Under the pieces are notes generated by a model. That model was not told the origin of the DNA, searched no databases, and was given only the letters and a program-made list of their open reading frames with translations. A DNA stretch of 64,000 nt from Clostridiales bacterium (GTDB taxonomy: Bacteria > Bacillota > Clostridia > Christensenellales > Pumilibacteraceae). Positions within the stretch are counted from its first letter, which is position 1. Each line of letters opens with the position of its first letter. The position numbers and the translations under genes were made by a program. Shown here piece by piece: positions 42,157-50,545 of this stretch. The stretch covers positions 1 to 64,000 of the forward strand of contig JAAVHP010000012.1 in the NCBI GenBank assembly GCA_014799665.1. Direction: 5' to 3'.

Positions 42157-44184
42157 TTATTGTTTTTTGAACAGCCTTGCGAAGAACCCGAGCTTTTTGG
42201 GCTTTTCTTCGGTGTGATCGAGCTCAGTCGACTGCTTAGGCGTTTCGACCTTGGTCGGCGCAGGCTCTGTTTTTGCAGTTTCGACAGGTTTGGCGCTCGC
42301 TGTCGAAGTTTTTGCTGTGGGGGTAGTCGCTTTCGCGGTCGCCGCAGGCTTCGCAGTCGAAGTAGTTGCTTTAGCCGTCGTAGCGGGTTTCTCCGCGGGT
42401 GTTGTTACCTTAGCTGTCGTAGCAGGTTTTGCAGCGGGAGTTGTGGCTTTCGCTGTTGCGGCTGGTTTTGCTGCGGGAGTAGTGGCTTTCGCTGTCGTCG
42501 CGGGTTTTGCAGTAGGCGTAGTTGCCTTAGCGGTTGCCGCAGATTTCGCCGCAGGAGTAGTAGCCTTAGCTGTAGTCGCAGGCTTTGCCGCGGGGGTAGT
42601 TGCCTTAGCAGTCGTTGCGGGTTTCGCCGCAGGGGTAGTTGCCTTAGCAGTCGTTGCGGGTTTCGCCGCAGGGGTAGTTGCCTTAGCAGTTGCCGTAGGT
42701 TTCGCTGCGGGTGTTGTTGCCTTAGCGGTTGCCGCGGGTTTTGCAGCGGGGGTAGTAGCTTTCGCGGTCGCCGCAGGTTTCGCTGCGGGTGTTGTTGCCT
42801 TAGCCGTTGCCGCAGATTTCGCCGCAGGGGTAGTGCCCTTCGCTGTTGCCGCCGTCGCTTTCGCGGTGGAAGCGGCTTTCGGTTCGGCAGGGGTTTTGGC
42901 GGTCGCTTGCGCGGCGGGCTTTTCCGTATTCGCCTTAGCCGTAGCCTTGGCGGTCGCCGCGGGTTTTTCTTCTGCGTCCGCTTGGGCGTCGGTATTGCTC
43001 AGCGGTTTGCGCGAAGCCGTTATCGATTGGCGGCTCGCCGTTACGGAGCTGCGCGATGCGGTGACTTTAACGGTGCGCGAGGGCTGCTCTTGCGGTTGGT
43101 CTGCCGTGATAGGCGTGCCTGCGCCCGTGCGGGGCAGTGCGGCGCGTTTAGGGGTAGGCGCGGTCGGGGTCGTGACGCTCGCCACCGTTTTGCGTGGGGC
43201 GCGCGGGTTGTACAGCCCGTTTATCATGCTCTGAACGTCCTGGTACCGCTTTTTCTTATCTACGGCAAGGCATTTCATGAGCGCGTTCTCCACGCCGCTG
43301 TCGATCGCTATGCCCATTTCAGACGGGCGTTTGATCGCTTCCTTACCCATCATTACGCGTATGCTTTCGGGCGGGAGCGTGCCGGTTATCGCGTAGTAGA
43401 TAGTTACGCCGAGCGCGTACACGTCAGTCCACGGACCTTGCTCGCCGTGCGTTTCGTACTGTTCGGGCGGGGCGAAGCCTTGCTTTAAGACTATGGACAT
43501 CGACCTGCCGTCGAGGTTGGAATACTTGGCGGCGCCGAAGTCGATGAGCTTTACTTCATTATACTTGGTAATTAAAATGTTGTCGGGCGAAATGTCGCGG
43601 TGGATGAGCCCTATCTTGTGTACCTGAGTCAAACTCTCCATGACTGGGCGCATGATGGTGAGCACTTCGTCGACCGACACCTTTCCGCCGCGGCGTTGTA
43701 GGTATTTTTTGAGCGATACGCCGTCGAGGAATTCCATGACGATATACGCCGTGCCGTTCGCCGAGAAGAAGTCGCGGACGTTGACCACGCCTGCGAGGTT
43801 TTTGATCTTAGCGAGCGCGCGCGCTTCCTCGACGAACCGTTTAAGTCCGCGGTTGCTTGCCGCTTGGTTCTGCTTGGAGTTGATTATAACCTGATTACTG
43901 CCCGCAACGCGCGTAACGTAGCCGCTCGGGAAATACTCTTTGAGCGCCACCTTAATGCCTTGTTGGAGATCCCAAGCGAGGTAGGTGATACCGAAGCCGC
44001 CTTCGCCGAGCGCCTTGCCGACGAGATAACGGTTTTGCGTGCCGATAACGGTGCGCTGCGGCAGGTGATGGGGAGAGGACGGGGTGTCGTCCGCCTTGTG
44101 ATGGCAGTTGGTGCAAACCCTGTCCGAATCGAGATCGCCGAAGCAGTATAAGCAGATATTCTTATTGGTGCGAATTCTTGCCAT
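42157..44184 (-). CDS. Ser/Thr protein kinase with zinc ribbon and Ala/Thr/Lys/Pro repeat tail
   Basis: The 675-residue protein begins with a zinc ribbon (Cys11, Cys14, Cys24, Cys27). The kinase domain (about 50-330) has the glycine loop GEGGFGITYLA, Lys82 in VALK, the catalytic loop HRDISPDN (Asp197), DFG at 215-217 and the APPEQYE activation segment, all intact. There is no PASTA region and no membrane helix. Residues from about 335 are low complexity, including fourteen 13-residue repeats of the form TAKATTPAAKPAA, and the end KKLGFFARLFKKQ looks like a short membrane-binding amphipathic helix. The many Thr residues could be phosphorylation sites. It lies 6 bases after the PP2C gene and presumably works against it. 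Confidence 0.93.
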   Translation of the reverse strand: MARIRTNKNICLYCFGDLDSDRVCTNCHHKADDTPSSPHHLPQRTVIGTQNRYLVGKALGEGGFGITYLAWDLQQGIKVALKEYFPSGYVTRVAGSNQVIINSKQNQAASNRGLKRFVEEARALAKIKNLAGVVNVRDFFSANGTAYIVMEFLDGVSLKKYLQRRGGKVSVDEVLTIMRPVMESLTQVHKIGLIHRDISPDNILITKYNEVKLIDFGAAKYSNLDGRSMSIVLKQGFAPPEQYETHGEQGPWTDVYALGVTIYYAITGTLPPESIRVMMGKEAIKRPSEMGIAIDSGVENALMKCLAVDKKKRYQDVQSMINGLYNPRAPRKTVASVTTPTAPTPKRAALPRTGAGTPITADQPQEQPSRTVKVTASRSSVTASRQSITASRKPLSNTDAQADAEEKPAATAKATAKANTEKPAAQATAKTPAEPKAASTAKATAATAKGTTPAAKSAATAKATTPAAKPAATAKATTPAAKPAATAKATTPAAKPTATAKATTPAAKPATTAKATTPAAKPATTAKATTPAAKPATTAKATTPAAKSAATAKATTPTAKPATTAKATTPAAKPAATAKATTPAAKPATTAKVTTPAEKPATTAKATTSTAKPAATAKATTPTAKTSTASAKPVETAKTEPAPTKVETPKQSTELDHTEEKPKKLGFFARLFKKQ
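42301..42846 (-). repeat. fourteen tandem 39-bp units in the kinase gene
   Basis: Fourteen consecutive units encode TAK(A/G/V)TTP-AKP--type 13-mers. Amino acids are strongly conserved while synonymous positions differ between most units (gcc/gct/gca for Ala), although two adjacent units near 42590-42680 are nearly identical in DNA. The pattern suggests old expansion kept by protein-level selection, with some recent duplication. Confidence 0.9.
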
Positions 44185-44190
44185 TTAAGA

Positions 44191-44943
44191 TCAGTCCTCG
44201 ATGACCATTGCGATTATTGCCGTGTAGTTGTCGTTGAACTTGGTTACGCGCGAGAGCAGTCTGCGCTCCATTTTGGCGAGCGCTTCGTCGGGCGTAGCCG
44301 AGGACGCGAGGTCCTCTTCCATTTCTTCCTCGTAGACATATTCCCAGAACCCGTCGGTGCAGAGTATGAACGCGTCGTGCACGGCGAGCGGCGAGGAATA
44401 TATATCGCAATCGGGCGGAATATAGTAGTCACTGCCGAGTACGCGGGTAAGCTTGTTTTGGTCCTTATCCGAGCGAATATCGCGCAGCGGGATCCTGCCC
44501 ATCTCGACGGAGATCTGCGACAGCGAGTGATCCTTGGTCTGGAAATGCAGCTTGTTGTTCTTGAAAAGGTATACGCGCGTATCGCCTATGTGCGAAATGA
44601 CCGTGTTGTTGTAGTCGGTCGTTACGCACGCCACGGTAGTGCAGGACGAACGAATTTTGGGATTGCGTTCCTTTTCGTCGATAACGCAGTTGTGCGCAGC
44701 CTGAATAAAGCTCTGGCAGAACTCGGGCTTGACGGCGCGTTCGGGGTCGACCTCGCGTATCTTTTTGTACGCTTCGATTATTTGGGTAGCGCAAATGCGG
44801 CTTGCCACCTCGCTGCCGTAGTACGAGCCCAGCCCGTCGCAAACGACAAGGCACGCGCCCGCCTCGTCGACGAAAAGGTCGAGGTAGTCCTGATTATATT
44901 CGCGGCCGCCTTGCTTACACAATGCGCTTGTTACAATTTTCAT
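44191..44943 (-). CDS. PP2C-family Ser/Thr protein phosphatase
   Basis: The 250-residue protein starts at the ATG at 44943 behind GGAGTTTTT; a longer open frame upstream runs through the promoter. PP2C signatures are present in order: GGREYNQD, VVCDGLGSYYGS, SHIGDTRVYLF, ILCTDGFWEYV and DNYTAIIAMV, supplying the metal-binding Asp residues. It is the short soluble bacterial type. Forming an operon with the kinase gene 6 bases downstream, it most likely reverses its phosphorylations, as PrpC does for PrkC, but here the kinase lacks PASTA domains. Confidence 0.94.
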   Translation of the reverse strand: MKIVTSALCKQGGREYNQDYLDLFVDEAGACLVVCDGLGSYYGSEVASRICATQIIEAYKKIREVDPERAVKPEFCQSFIQAAHNCVIDEKERNPKIRSSCTTVACVTTDYNNTVISHIGDTRVYLFKNNKLHFQTKDHSLSQISVEMGRIPLRDIRSDKDQNKLTRVLGSDYYIPPDCDIYSSPLAVHDAFILCTDGFWEYVYEEEMEEDLASSATPDEALAKMERRLLSRVTKFNDNYTAIIAMVIED

Positions 44944-44983
44944 AAAAACTCCGTGTTGGTTGGATTTGCCTATAAGTATATAT

Positions 44984-45012
44984 ATTATATAATATACTTT
45001 ATATTTAGTCAA
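44984..45012 (-). promoter_or_regulatory. promoter of the phosphatase-kinase operon
   Basis: On the minus strand TTGACT (45012-45007) and TATAAT (44989-44984) are separated by 17 A/T-rich bases. The leader is about 35 bases and ends in the GGAG site before the phosphatase start. Confidence 0.85.
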
Positions 45013-45064
45013 GAGTTTTTGTAGATTCATGTCCTAATTACGCGGCAAAAACGAATGTAAACCC

Positions 45065-45115
45065 CACGCGCAAGGTTTTCTTGCCTACTTTTTTCCCAAA
45101 AGAAGTAGGCAAAAA
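45065..45115. repeat. copy of dispersed hairpin repeat (family 2)
   Basis: ggttttcttgcctactttt and aaaagaagtaggcaaaaac form a hairpin almost identical to those at 39893 and 47720. It lies between the divergent phosphatase and purE promoters. Confidence 0.65.
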
Positions 45116-45163
45116 CGGGCAAAACAGACTATCGACCAATTAAAAAAGTGGGCTTTAAAATAA

Positions 45164-45192
45164 TTGACTTTAAATTGCCGTTGTATTATAAT
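45164..45192 (+). promoter_or_regulatory. promoter of the purine operon
   Basis: TTGACT at 45164-45169 and TATAAT at 45187-45192 with 17 bases between. The leader to the purE ATG is only about 22 bases, so there is no room for a purine riboswitch. Confidence 0.88.
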
Positions 45193-45220
45193 ATTGATAG
45201 TAACTTATGAGAGGTTGTCA

Positions 45221-45718
45221 ATGCGCAAGATAGGTATTGTTTTAGGCTCGAAGTCGGACTTTGATAAGGTAAAGCCCGCGATAGAAATCTTCGAGCGTTT
45301 CGGCGTGCCTTATACCGCAAGAATACTGAGCGCGCACCGCACGCCCGACGAAGCGGGCGAGTTCGCACGCACCGCGCGGGGTAACGGCTACGGCGCGATA
45401 ATCGCGGTTGCCGGCAAGGCGGCGCACCTCGGCGGAGTGCTCGCCGCGGCGACGACCCTTCCCGTAGTGGCGCTTCCCGTATCGACGTCCTTCCTCGACG
45501 GACTGGATAGCGTGTTGAGCATTCTGCCTATGCCGAGCGGCGTGCCCGTCGCGGTCATGGGCGTGAACGCGGGCGCCAACGCAGCATTGTTCTGCGTGAG
45601 AATGCTCGCGGCAAATGATGACGCACTCGCCGAAAAGTACGAAAAGTACGTTAAAGAAATGCGCGATAAAACGCTTAAAGACGATCAAGAGCTGCAATGG
45701 CAGTTAGTCAATTCTTAA
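45221..45718 (+). CDS. purE: 5-(carboxyamino)imidazole ribonucleotide mutase (class I PurE)
   Basis: The 165-residue enzyme rearranges N5-CAIR to CAIR. The ATG at 45221 follows GAGAGG; a longer frame would start within the promoter. Signatures are LGSKSDFDKVKPA, LSAHRTPDE, AVAGKAAHLGGVLAA and LPVSTSFLDGLDSVLSI-type active-site residues. No purK is next to it, so carboxyaminoimidazole may come from a purK elsewhere or the enzyme may be of the direct-carboxylating kind; the sequence seen here does not decide. First gene of the purine operon. Confidence 0.94.
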   Translation: MRKIGIVLGSKSDFDKVKPAIEIFERFGVPYTARILSAHRTPDEAGEFARTARGNGYGAIIAVAGKAAHLGGVLAAATTLPVVALPVSTSFLDGLDSVLSILPMPSGVPVAVMGVNAGANAALFCVRMLAANDDALAEKYEKYVKEMRDKTLKDDQELQWQLVNS

Positions 45719-45757
45719 CCTCTTACAAAAGTCATTTTACTCTTAGGAGAATACATA

Positions 45758-46474
45758 ATGAAAGTCGAACAAAAAGAGCAATTGTACGAAGGCAAGGCGA
45801 AAAAGGTTTTCGCTACTAGCGATCCCGATCTCGTCATCGTCGATTACAAGGACGACGCTACGGCATTCAACGGTCTTAAAAAGGGCACTATAGTCGGCAA
45901 GGGCGTTATCAATAACCGCATGAGCAACTACCTCATGGGCTTGCTCGCTAAGCATGGTATCGAAACGCATTTCGTCGAAGAACTCGACGACCGCCGCACG
46001 CTCGTCAAGCACGTGGAGATCGTTCCGCTCGAAGTCATAATGCGTAATGTAGTCGCGGGCTCGCTGTCTAAGCGTACGGGTCTTGCCGAGGGCACGATCC
46101 CGTCAATGCCCATACTCGAACTCTATTACAAATCGGACGAGCTCGGCGATCCCATGATAAACGCCGACCATGCGCTCGCGTTCGGCTGGGCGACTAAGGA
46201 CGAGCTTGCCGCTATCGAGAAAATGGCGCGCAAGGTCAACGATATACTCAAAGAATTCTTTGCGGGCGTAGGCGTCGATCTCGTCGACTTCAAGATCGAG
46301 TTCGGGCGTTACAAGGGCAAGATAATTCTCGCCGACGAGATAAGCCCCGACACTTGCCGCTTCTGGGACAGCAAGACCAAAGAAAAGCTCGATAAAGACC
46401 GTTTCCGTAGAGATATGGGCGGCGTAGAAGGCGCATACCATGAAATGATGCGCCGTATCGGCTTAGGCGAATAG
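45758..46474 (+). CDS. purC: SAICAR synthase
   Basis: The 238-residue enzyme joins aspartate to CAIR with ATP. It begins EQLYEGKAKKVF, the ATP-binding start of the family, and has DDATAFNG, GVDLVDFKIEFGR and DEISPDTCRFWD. Length is standard. It lies 39 bases after purE behind TTAGGAG. A hairpin without a T run follows at 46482-46507. Confidence 0.96.
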   Translation: MKVEQKEQLYEGKAKKVFATSDPDLVIVDYKDDATAFNGLKKGTIVGKGVINNRMSNYLMGLLAKHGIETHFVEELDDRRTLVKHVEIVPLEVIMRNVVAGSLSKRTGLAEGTIPSMPILELYYKSDELGDPMINADHALAFGWATKDELAAIEKMARKVNDILKEFFAGVGVDLVDFKIEFGRYKGKIILADEISPDTCRFWDSKTKEKLDKDRFRRDMGGVEGAYHEMMRRIGLGE

Positions 46475-46481
46475 TACCTTA

Positions 46482-46507
46482 AAACGCGTGTATATTTGCA
46501 CGCGTTT
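46482..46507 (+). other. intercistronic hairpin between purC and purM
   Basis: aaacgcgtg pairs with cacgcgttt around an 8-base loop. There is no proper T run, so it is more likely an mRNA-stability or partial-termination element than a full terminator. Confidence 0.5.
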
Positions 46508-46543
46508 ATTAATTAGTAATACGGAATTACCGAGGGATATAAC

Positions 46544-47566
46544 ATGGACGATAAAAAGAAGATAACCTACGCCGACGCAGGCGTAGACGTAACGCGCGGC
46601 TACGACGTTGTGAGCAAAATAAAATCTCACGCCGCATCGACCTTCAACAATAACGTTTTGCAAGGCTTGGGTAGCTTCGGCGGGTTCTACTCGCTCGACG
46701 GCGAGAACGGCGACGTGCTCGTAGCGGGCACGGACGGCGTAGGCACCAAGCTCAAATACGCGTTCCTTTCGGGGCGTAACGATACGGTCGGTATCGACTG
46801 CGTGGCTATGTGCGTCAACGACATAGTCTGTCAGGGCGCAAAGCCGCTGTTGTTCTTGGACTATGTGGCGACGGGCAGGATCAACCCCGAAGTCATTGCC
46901 GACGTAGTCAAGGGCGTAGCCGAGGGCTGTAAACAGGCGGGCTGTGCGCTCGTCGGCGGCGAGACGGCGGAAATGCCGAGTATGTACGGGGCGGGCGAGT
47001 ACGACCTAGCGGGCTTCTCCGTGGGTATCGTCAAGCGCGACAAGATAATCAACGGTCAAACGATAACGCCCGGCTGTGCGCTCGTAGGTCTCGCTTCGAG
47101 CGGTCTGCATTCTAACGGCTTCTCGCTCGTAAGAAAGCTTTTGGGCGAGGACGTGGAAAAGCTCGACGCGGACAAGTCGCTCGGCAAGTCGCTTTTGGAC
47201 ATCATTCTCACGCCCACGCATATCTACGTTAAGAACCTCTTGACGCTGTGCGGCGAGTTCGATATTCTCGGTCTTGCGAACATAACGGGCGGCGGATTTA
47301 TAGAAAACATTCCGCGCATATTCCCGAGCGGCGTGGGCTGCAAGGTCGATATAAAATCGTTCCCGCGCCCCGATATCTTCGCGCTTCTTGCCGACAAATC
47401 GCATTTGTCCGACCGCGAGATCTACAATACTTTCAACATGGGTATCGGCATGGTCGCTGCGGTACGGCCCGACGCCGCCGACTCGTTCGTCAAGCGCGCC
47501 AACGCCCTCGGCGAAAAGGCGTATATTATAGGTGAGACGATAGCGGGCGAAGGCGTAATACTGTAA
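46544..47566 (+). CDS. purM: phosphoribosylformylglycinamidine cyclo-ligase (AIR synthetase)
   Basis: The 340-residue enzyme closes the imidazole ring of AIR. Signatures: TYADAGVDVTRGYDVV at the start, AGTDGVGTKLK, VNDIVCQGAKPLLFLDY, LVGGETAEMP and GIGMVAAV near the end. The length matches the PurM family. The gene follows GAGGGAT. About 200 non-coding bases separate it from purN. Confidence 0.96.
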   Translation: MDDKKKITYADAGVDVTRGYDVVSKIKSHAASTFNNNVLQGLGSFGGFYSLDGENGDVLVAGTDGVGTKLKYAFLSGRNDTVGIDCVAMCVNDIVCQGAKPLLFLDYVATGRINPEVIADVVKGVAEGCKQAGCALVGGETAEMPSMYGAGEYDLAGFSVGIVKRDKIINGQTITPGCALVGLASSGLHSNGFSLVRKLLGEDVEKLDADKSLGKSLLDIILTPTHIYVKNLLTLCGEFDILGLANITGGGFIENIPRIFPSGVGCKVDIKSFPRPDIFALLADKSHLSDREIYNTFNMGIGMVAAVRPDAADSFVKRANALGEKAYIIGETIAGEGVIL

Positions 47567-47764
47567 GCGCGTATATGCGTCGTTATGCGGCGTCAGTGCC
47601 AAATTTTCTAGGGTCATGTACCCGAAGTACACTCCCCGTCGAAAATTTGTCCATTCCTTGCCTAACTCGCATCTACGCACTTACAGACACAGTTAGATTA
47701 CTACTAAACTATTAACTCAAAGTTTTCTTGGTTACTTCTTTTTCAAAAGAAGTAACAAAAAAAT
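47567..47764. repeat. repeat-bearing gap between purM and purN
   Basis: The first part (about 47567-47690) is a GC-mixed stretch with catgtacccgaagtacactcccc, looking like another intergenic repeat. The last part (47720-47762) is a family 2 hairpin, aagttttcttggttacttct with agaagtaacaaaaaaa, that ends at the purN start codon and takes the place of a normal binding site. Confidence 0.5.
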
Positions 47765-48349
47765 ATGACTAAGATCGCAGTAATGTTTTCGGGCAACGGC
47801 ACCGATTTTCAAGCGCTTATCGACGGCGAAAAGAACAACGCGTTCGACGGCAAGATCGTCGTCGCGGTTTCGAGCAACGACAAGGCGTACGGCATAGAAC
47901 GCGCAAAGCAAGCGGGCATAGACTGTTTCGTCTGCAAGAAAGCCGACTATAACAGCGAAGTAGAGCGCGACGAAGCGGTGCTTAAAATCTTCAAAAAGTA
48001 CGGCGTGGAACTCGTCGTGCTCGCGGGGTACTTGGGCATTCTGACCAAACCGCTCATCGACGCATACCCGAAAGCTATAATCAATATCCACCCCGCGCTC
48101 CTGCCCAAGTTCGGCGGCAAGGGTATGTACGGGCTCAACGTTCACAAAGCGGTTATCGCGGCGGGCGAGAAAAAGAGCGGCGCGACCGTCCACTACTCCG
48201 ACTGCGGCATCGACACGGGCGCGATAATCTTACAGCGCTCGCTGGACGTATTGCCGAGCGACACGCCCGAGAGCCTGCAACAGCGTATATTAAACGAAAT
48301 AGAACATCCGCTGCTCGTCGAAGCGGTGGCATTGCTTTGCAAGAGGTAA
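47765..48349 (+). CDS. purN: phosphoribosylglycinamide formyltransferase
   Basis: The 194-residue enzyme transfers formyl from 10-formyl-THF to GAR. Signatures: MFSGNGTDFQALID near the N-terminus, LAGYLGILTKPLID, NIHPALLPKFGGKGMYG and the catalytic HYSDCGIDTGAII Asp. The ATG at 47765 sits directly after the family 2 hairpin and has no good Shine-Dalgarno sequence; the weak aagaag lies inside the stem. Confidence 0.94.
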   Translation: MTKIAVMFSGNGTDFQALIDGEKNNAFDGKIVVAVSSNDKAYGIERAKQAGIDCFVCKKADYNSEVERDEAVLKIFKKYGVELVVLAGYLGILTKPLIDAYPKAIINIHPALLPKFGGKGMYGLNVHKAVIAAGEKKSGATVHYSDCGIDTGAIILQRSLDVLPSDTPESLQQRILNEIEHPLLVEAVALLCKR

Positions 48350-48351
48350 AA

Positions 48352-48657
48352 ATGAACAACGAAATTTTGCAATTATTGATAGAGAAAGGCTACGCCGACG
48401 AGGCGGGCATTGCCGCGGAAGTGACCGACGCCGCGGGCAAGAATAAAGCGCTGTGCGTAAACGGCGAGGTAGTAACGCTCGTAAGCGGCGACGGCGCAGA
48501 CAAGGAATTTTCTGACAGTATCGACAGGCTCGAAAACCTTACGGTCAAATCGGGCTTGTTCAAAAAAACGATAGCGTTCACGCATAACGGCACGGACTAC
48601 GCGTTCACAGTCAAGGGCGGAAAAACGCTTATTGAGTATTTCAAAATGATCGGATAA
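48352..48657 (+). CDS. uncharacterised 101-residue protein in the purine operon
   Basis: A frame from the ATG at 48352, behind AAGAGG and two bases after the purN stop, gives a small acidic protein. It opens with NNEILQLLIEKGYADEAGIA, then has alternating beta-like segments (KALCVNGEVVTLVSG and KKTIAFTHNGTDYAFTVKGG) and ends LIEYFKMIG, with no membrane segment. I do not recognise a family. Its position between purN and purH in an otherwise standard operon, with tight spacing and good codon use, argues that it is real and may serve purine synthesis or its control. Confidence 0.75.
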   Translation: MNNEILQLLIEKGYADEAGIAAEVTDAAGKNKALCVNGEVVTLVSGDGADKEFSDSIDRLENLTVKSGLFKKTIAFTHNGTDYAFTVKGGKTLIEYFKMIG

Positions 48658-48682
48658 ATAAACCTTACGGGAGAAATATAAC

Positions 48683-50311
48683 ATGGTAACAAAAGCAACG
48701 AAGCGCGCGCTGGTAAGCGTAAGCGACAAAACGGGCGTAGTGGAGTTCTGCAAAGAGCTCGAAACGCTCGGCTACGAAATCGTATCGACGGGCGGCACGC
48801 TCAAAGCGCTCGTCGACAGCGGCGTAAAAGCGATATCCATATCGGACGTCACGGGCTTTAAGGAATGTCTTGACGGCAGGGTAAAAACGCTCCACCCCGC
48901 CGTGCACGCGGGACTTCTCGCGCGCCGCGACGACCCCGAGCACATGGCAAGCCTTAAAGACATGGGCTACCGCACCATAGATCTCGTTGCGGTCAACCTC
49001 TATCCGTTCAAGCAGACGATAGAAAAGCCGAACGTAACGCTCGAAGAAGCTATCGAGAATATCGATATCGGCGGCCCGACCATGCTCAGGAGCGCGGCTA
49101 AGAACTACCGCGACGTGCTCGTCGTTTGCGAGCCCAAGGACTACAACGAAGTGCTTGACCGCATAAAGACGAACACCTGCGACCACGAGTTCCGTTTGTC
49201 GCTGTCGTACAAGGTATACCGCCACACCGCGGCGTACGACTCGCTCATCTCGTCGTATATGCAACAGCTTCTCGGCATAGAGTTCCCTGAGCATATCACG
49301 TTCGCGTACGACAAGGCGCAGGATCTTCGCTACGGCGAGAACCCGCAGCAGACCGCCGTGTTCTATAAAGAACAGACCGCGCGCGTCGGCGCGCTCACCG
49401 CGGCGGAGCAGATCTGGGGCAAAGAGCTCTCGTATAACAATATCAACGACGCTAACGGCGCGTTGGAATTACTCAAAGAGTTCGCGGGCACGCCCGCCGT
49501 CGTCGCGTGTAAGCACGCCAATCCTTGCGGCGTAGGCACGGGCAAAACGGTTCACGAAGCGTATATGCGCGCGTACAACTCCGACCCCGTATCGGTGTTC
49601 GGCGGCATACTCGCAATAAACGGCACGGTCGATAAAGCGACCGCCGAGGAAATAAATAAAATCTTTATCGAGATCGTCATGGCACCCGACTACACCAAGG
49701 ACGCGCTCGAAGTTCTCGAAAGCAAAAAGAACATAAGGCTTTTGAAGATAAAGGATATCACGGCTAAGCGCGCCGCCAATGCGTACGATATGAAAAAAGT
49801 GTACGGCGGCTTACTCGTTCAGCAGTACGACGAAACGCTTATCGCGAACGAGGACATGAAGCTGTTCGAACGACCCGCCGAAGTCACGACCGAAACGTTA
49901 CAGAGCGGCAAGACCAAAACGGTCTACGGCAACGGCGTAGTGACCGACCGCAAACCGACCAAGGAAGAAATCAACGCAATGATGTTCGCCTGGAAGGTTG
50001 TCAAGCACACCAAGTCGAACGCTATCGTTATCGGCAAGGACGGCAGAACGACGGGTATCGGCATGGGTCAGACCAATCGTATTTGGGCGGCGAAGCAGGC
50101 GATCGAGCACGCAGGCGAGGAAGCGAAAGGCTCGGTAATGGCGAGCGACGCGTTCTTCCCGTTCGACGACGTAGTACACGCCGCGATCGAAGCGGGCATT
50201 ACCGCTATCATCCAACCCGGTGGATCTTTGCGCGACGCCGACTCCGTAAAAGCCGCAAACGAAGCGGGGATCGCGATGGTGTTTGTCGGCGACAGACATT
50301 TCAAACACTAA
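48683..50311 (+). CDS. purH: bifunctional AICAR transformylase/IMP cyclohydrolase
   Basis: The 542-residue protein carries the last two steps to IMP. The N-terminal MGS-like cyclohydrolase (about 1-200) shows ALVSVSDKTGVVEF, STGGTLKAL, GRVKTLHPAVHAGLL and DLVAVNLYPF. The transformylase part contains LRYGENPQQTAVFY, CKHANPCGVGTG and ends FPFDDVVHAAIEAG, IIQPGGSLRD and MVFVGDRHFKH. It starts behind ACGGGAG. It is slightly longer than the usual 510-530 residues, with no obvious extra domain. Confidence 0.95.
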   Translation: MVTKATKRALVSVSDKTGVVEFCKELETLGYEIVSTGGTLKALVDSGVKAISISDVTGFKECLDGRVKTLHPAVHAGLLARRDDPEHMASLKDMGYRTIDLVAVNLYPFKQTIEKPNVTLEEAIENIDIGGPTMLRSAAKNYRDVLVVCEPKDYNEVLDRIKTNTCDHEFRLSLSYKVYRHTAAYDSLISSYMQQLLGIEFPEHITFAYDKAQDLRYGENPQQTAVFYKEQTARVGALTAAEQIWGKELSYNNINDANGALELLKEFAGTPAVVACKHANPCGVGTGKTVHEAYMRAYNSDPVSVFGGILAINGTVDKATAEEINKIFIEIVMAPDYTKDALEVLESKKNIRLLKIKDITAKRAANAYDMKKVYGGLLVQQYDETLIANEDMKLFERPAEVTTETLQSGKTKTVYGNGVVTDRKPTKEEINAMMFAWKVVKHTKSNAIVIGKDGRTTGIGMGQTNRIWAAKQAIEHAGEEAKGSVMASDAFFPFDDVVHAAIEAGITAIIQPGGSLRDADSVKAANEAGIAMVFVGDRHFKH

Positions 50312-50545
50312 TTTTTATGGCGTATGCATCGGCGGATACGAGCTACGCTCGGCGCGTCGCCTCGGTTATGTAGGTGGGTCTACACTCCTTTCGGCGCAGC
50401 CACAGGCTGACCCATTGCAATCATATCACAATTTCGAAGTGAGTATGCAATAAAAGCTTCGCGCAGCATTTGGCTGCTTGCCCGTCTGCGCCGCGCCTAC
50501 ACCATAAAAAATACGTTCTGTATAGCTAACTAAATCGGAGGCATC
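50312..50545. other. gap between purH and purD with repeat-like sequence
   Basis: No gene is seen. The sequence (about 50318-50395) cgtatgcatcggcggatacg...gcctcggttatg and the palindromic cattgcaatc...gtatgcaat part at about 50413-50452 resemble intergenic repeats; a proper AATCGGAGG site for purD closes it. A weak internal promoter cannot be excluded. Confidence 0.35.

Noticed and set aside
41951..42217. An 88-codon plus-strand frame after the acetyltransferase remnant.
   Set aside because: It runs through a palindromic repeat and the kinase terminator, has no binding site and its composition is not protein-like.
42251..43234. A 327-codon plus-strand open frame rich in Val and Ala opposite the kinase repeat region.
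   Set aside because: It mirrors the 39-bp repeats of the kinase gene on the other strand, has no binding site and no known domain. The kinase frame has intact catalytic motifs, so this one is a by-product of repeat composition.
45193..45220. A purine riboswitch before purE.
   Set aside because: Only about 22-28 bases lie between promoter and start codon, too few for the aptamer, and no PurR-like paired motif stood out.
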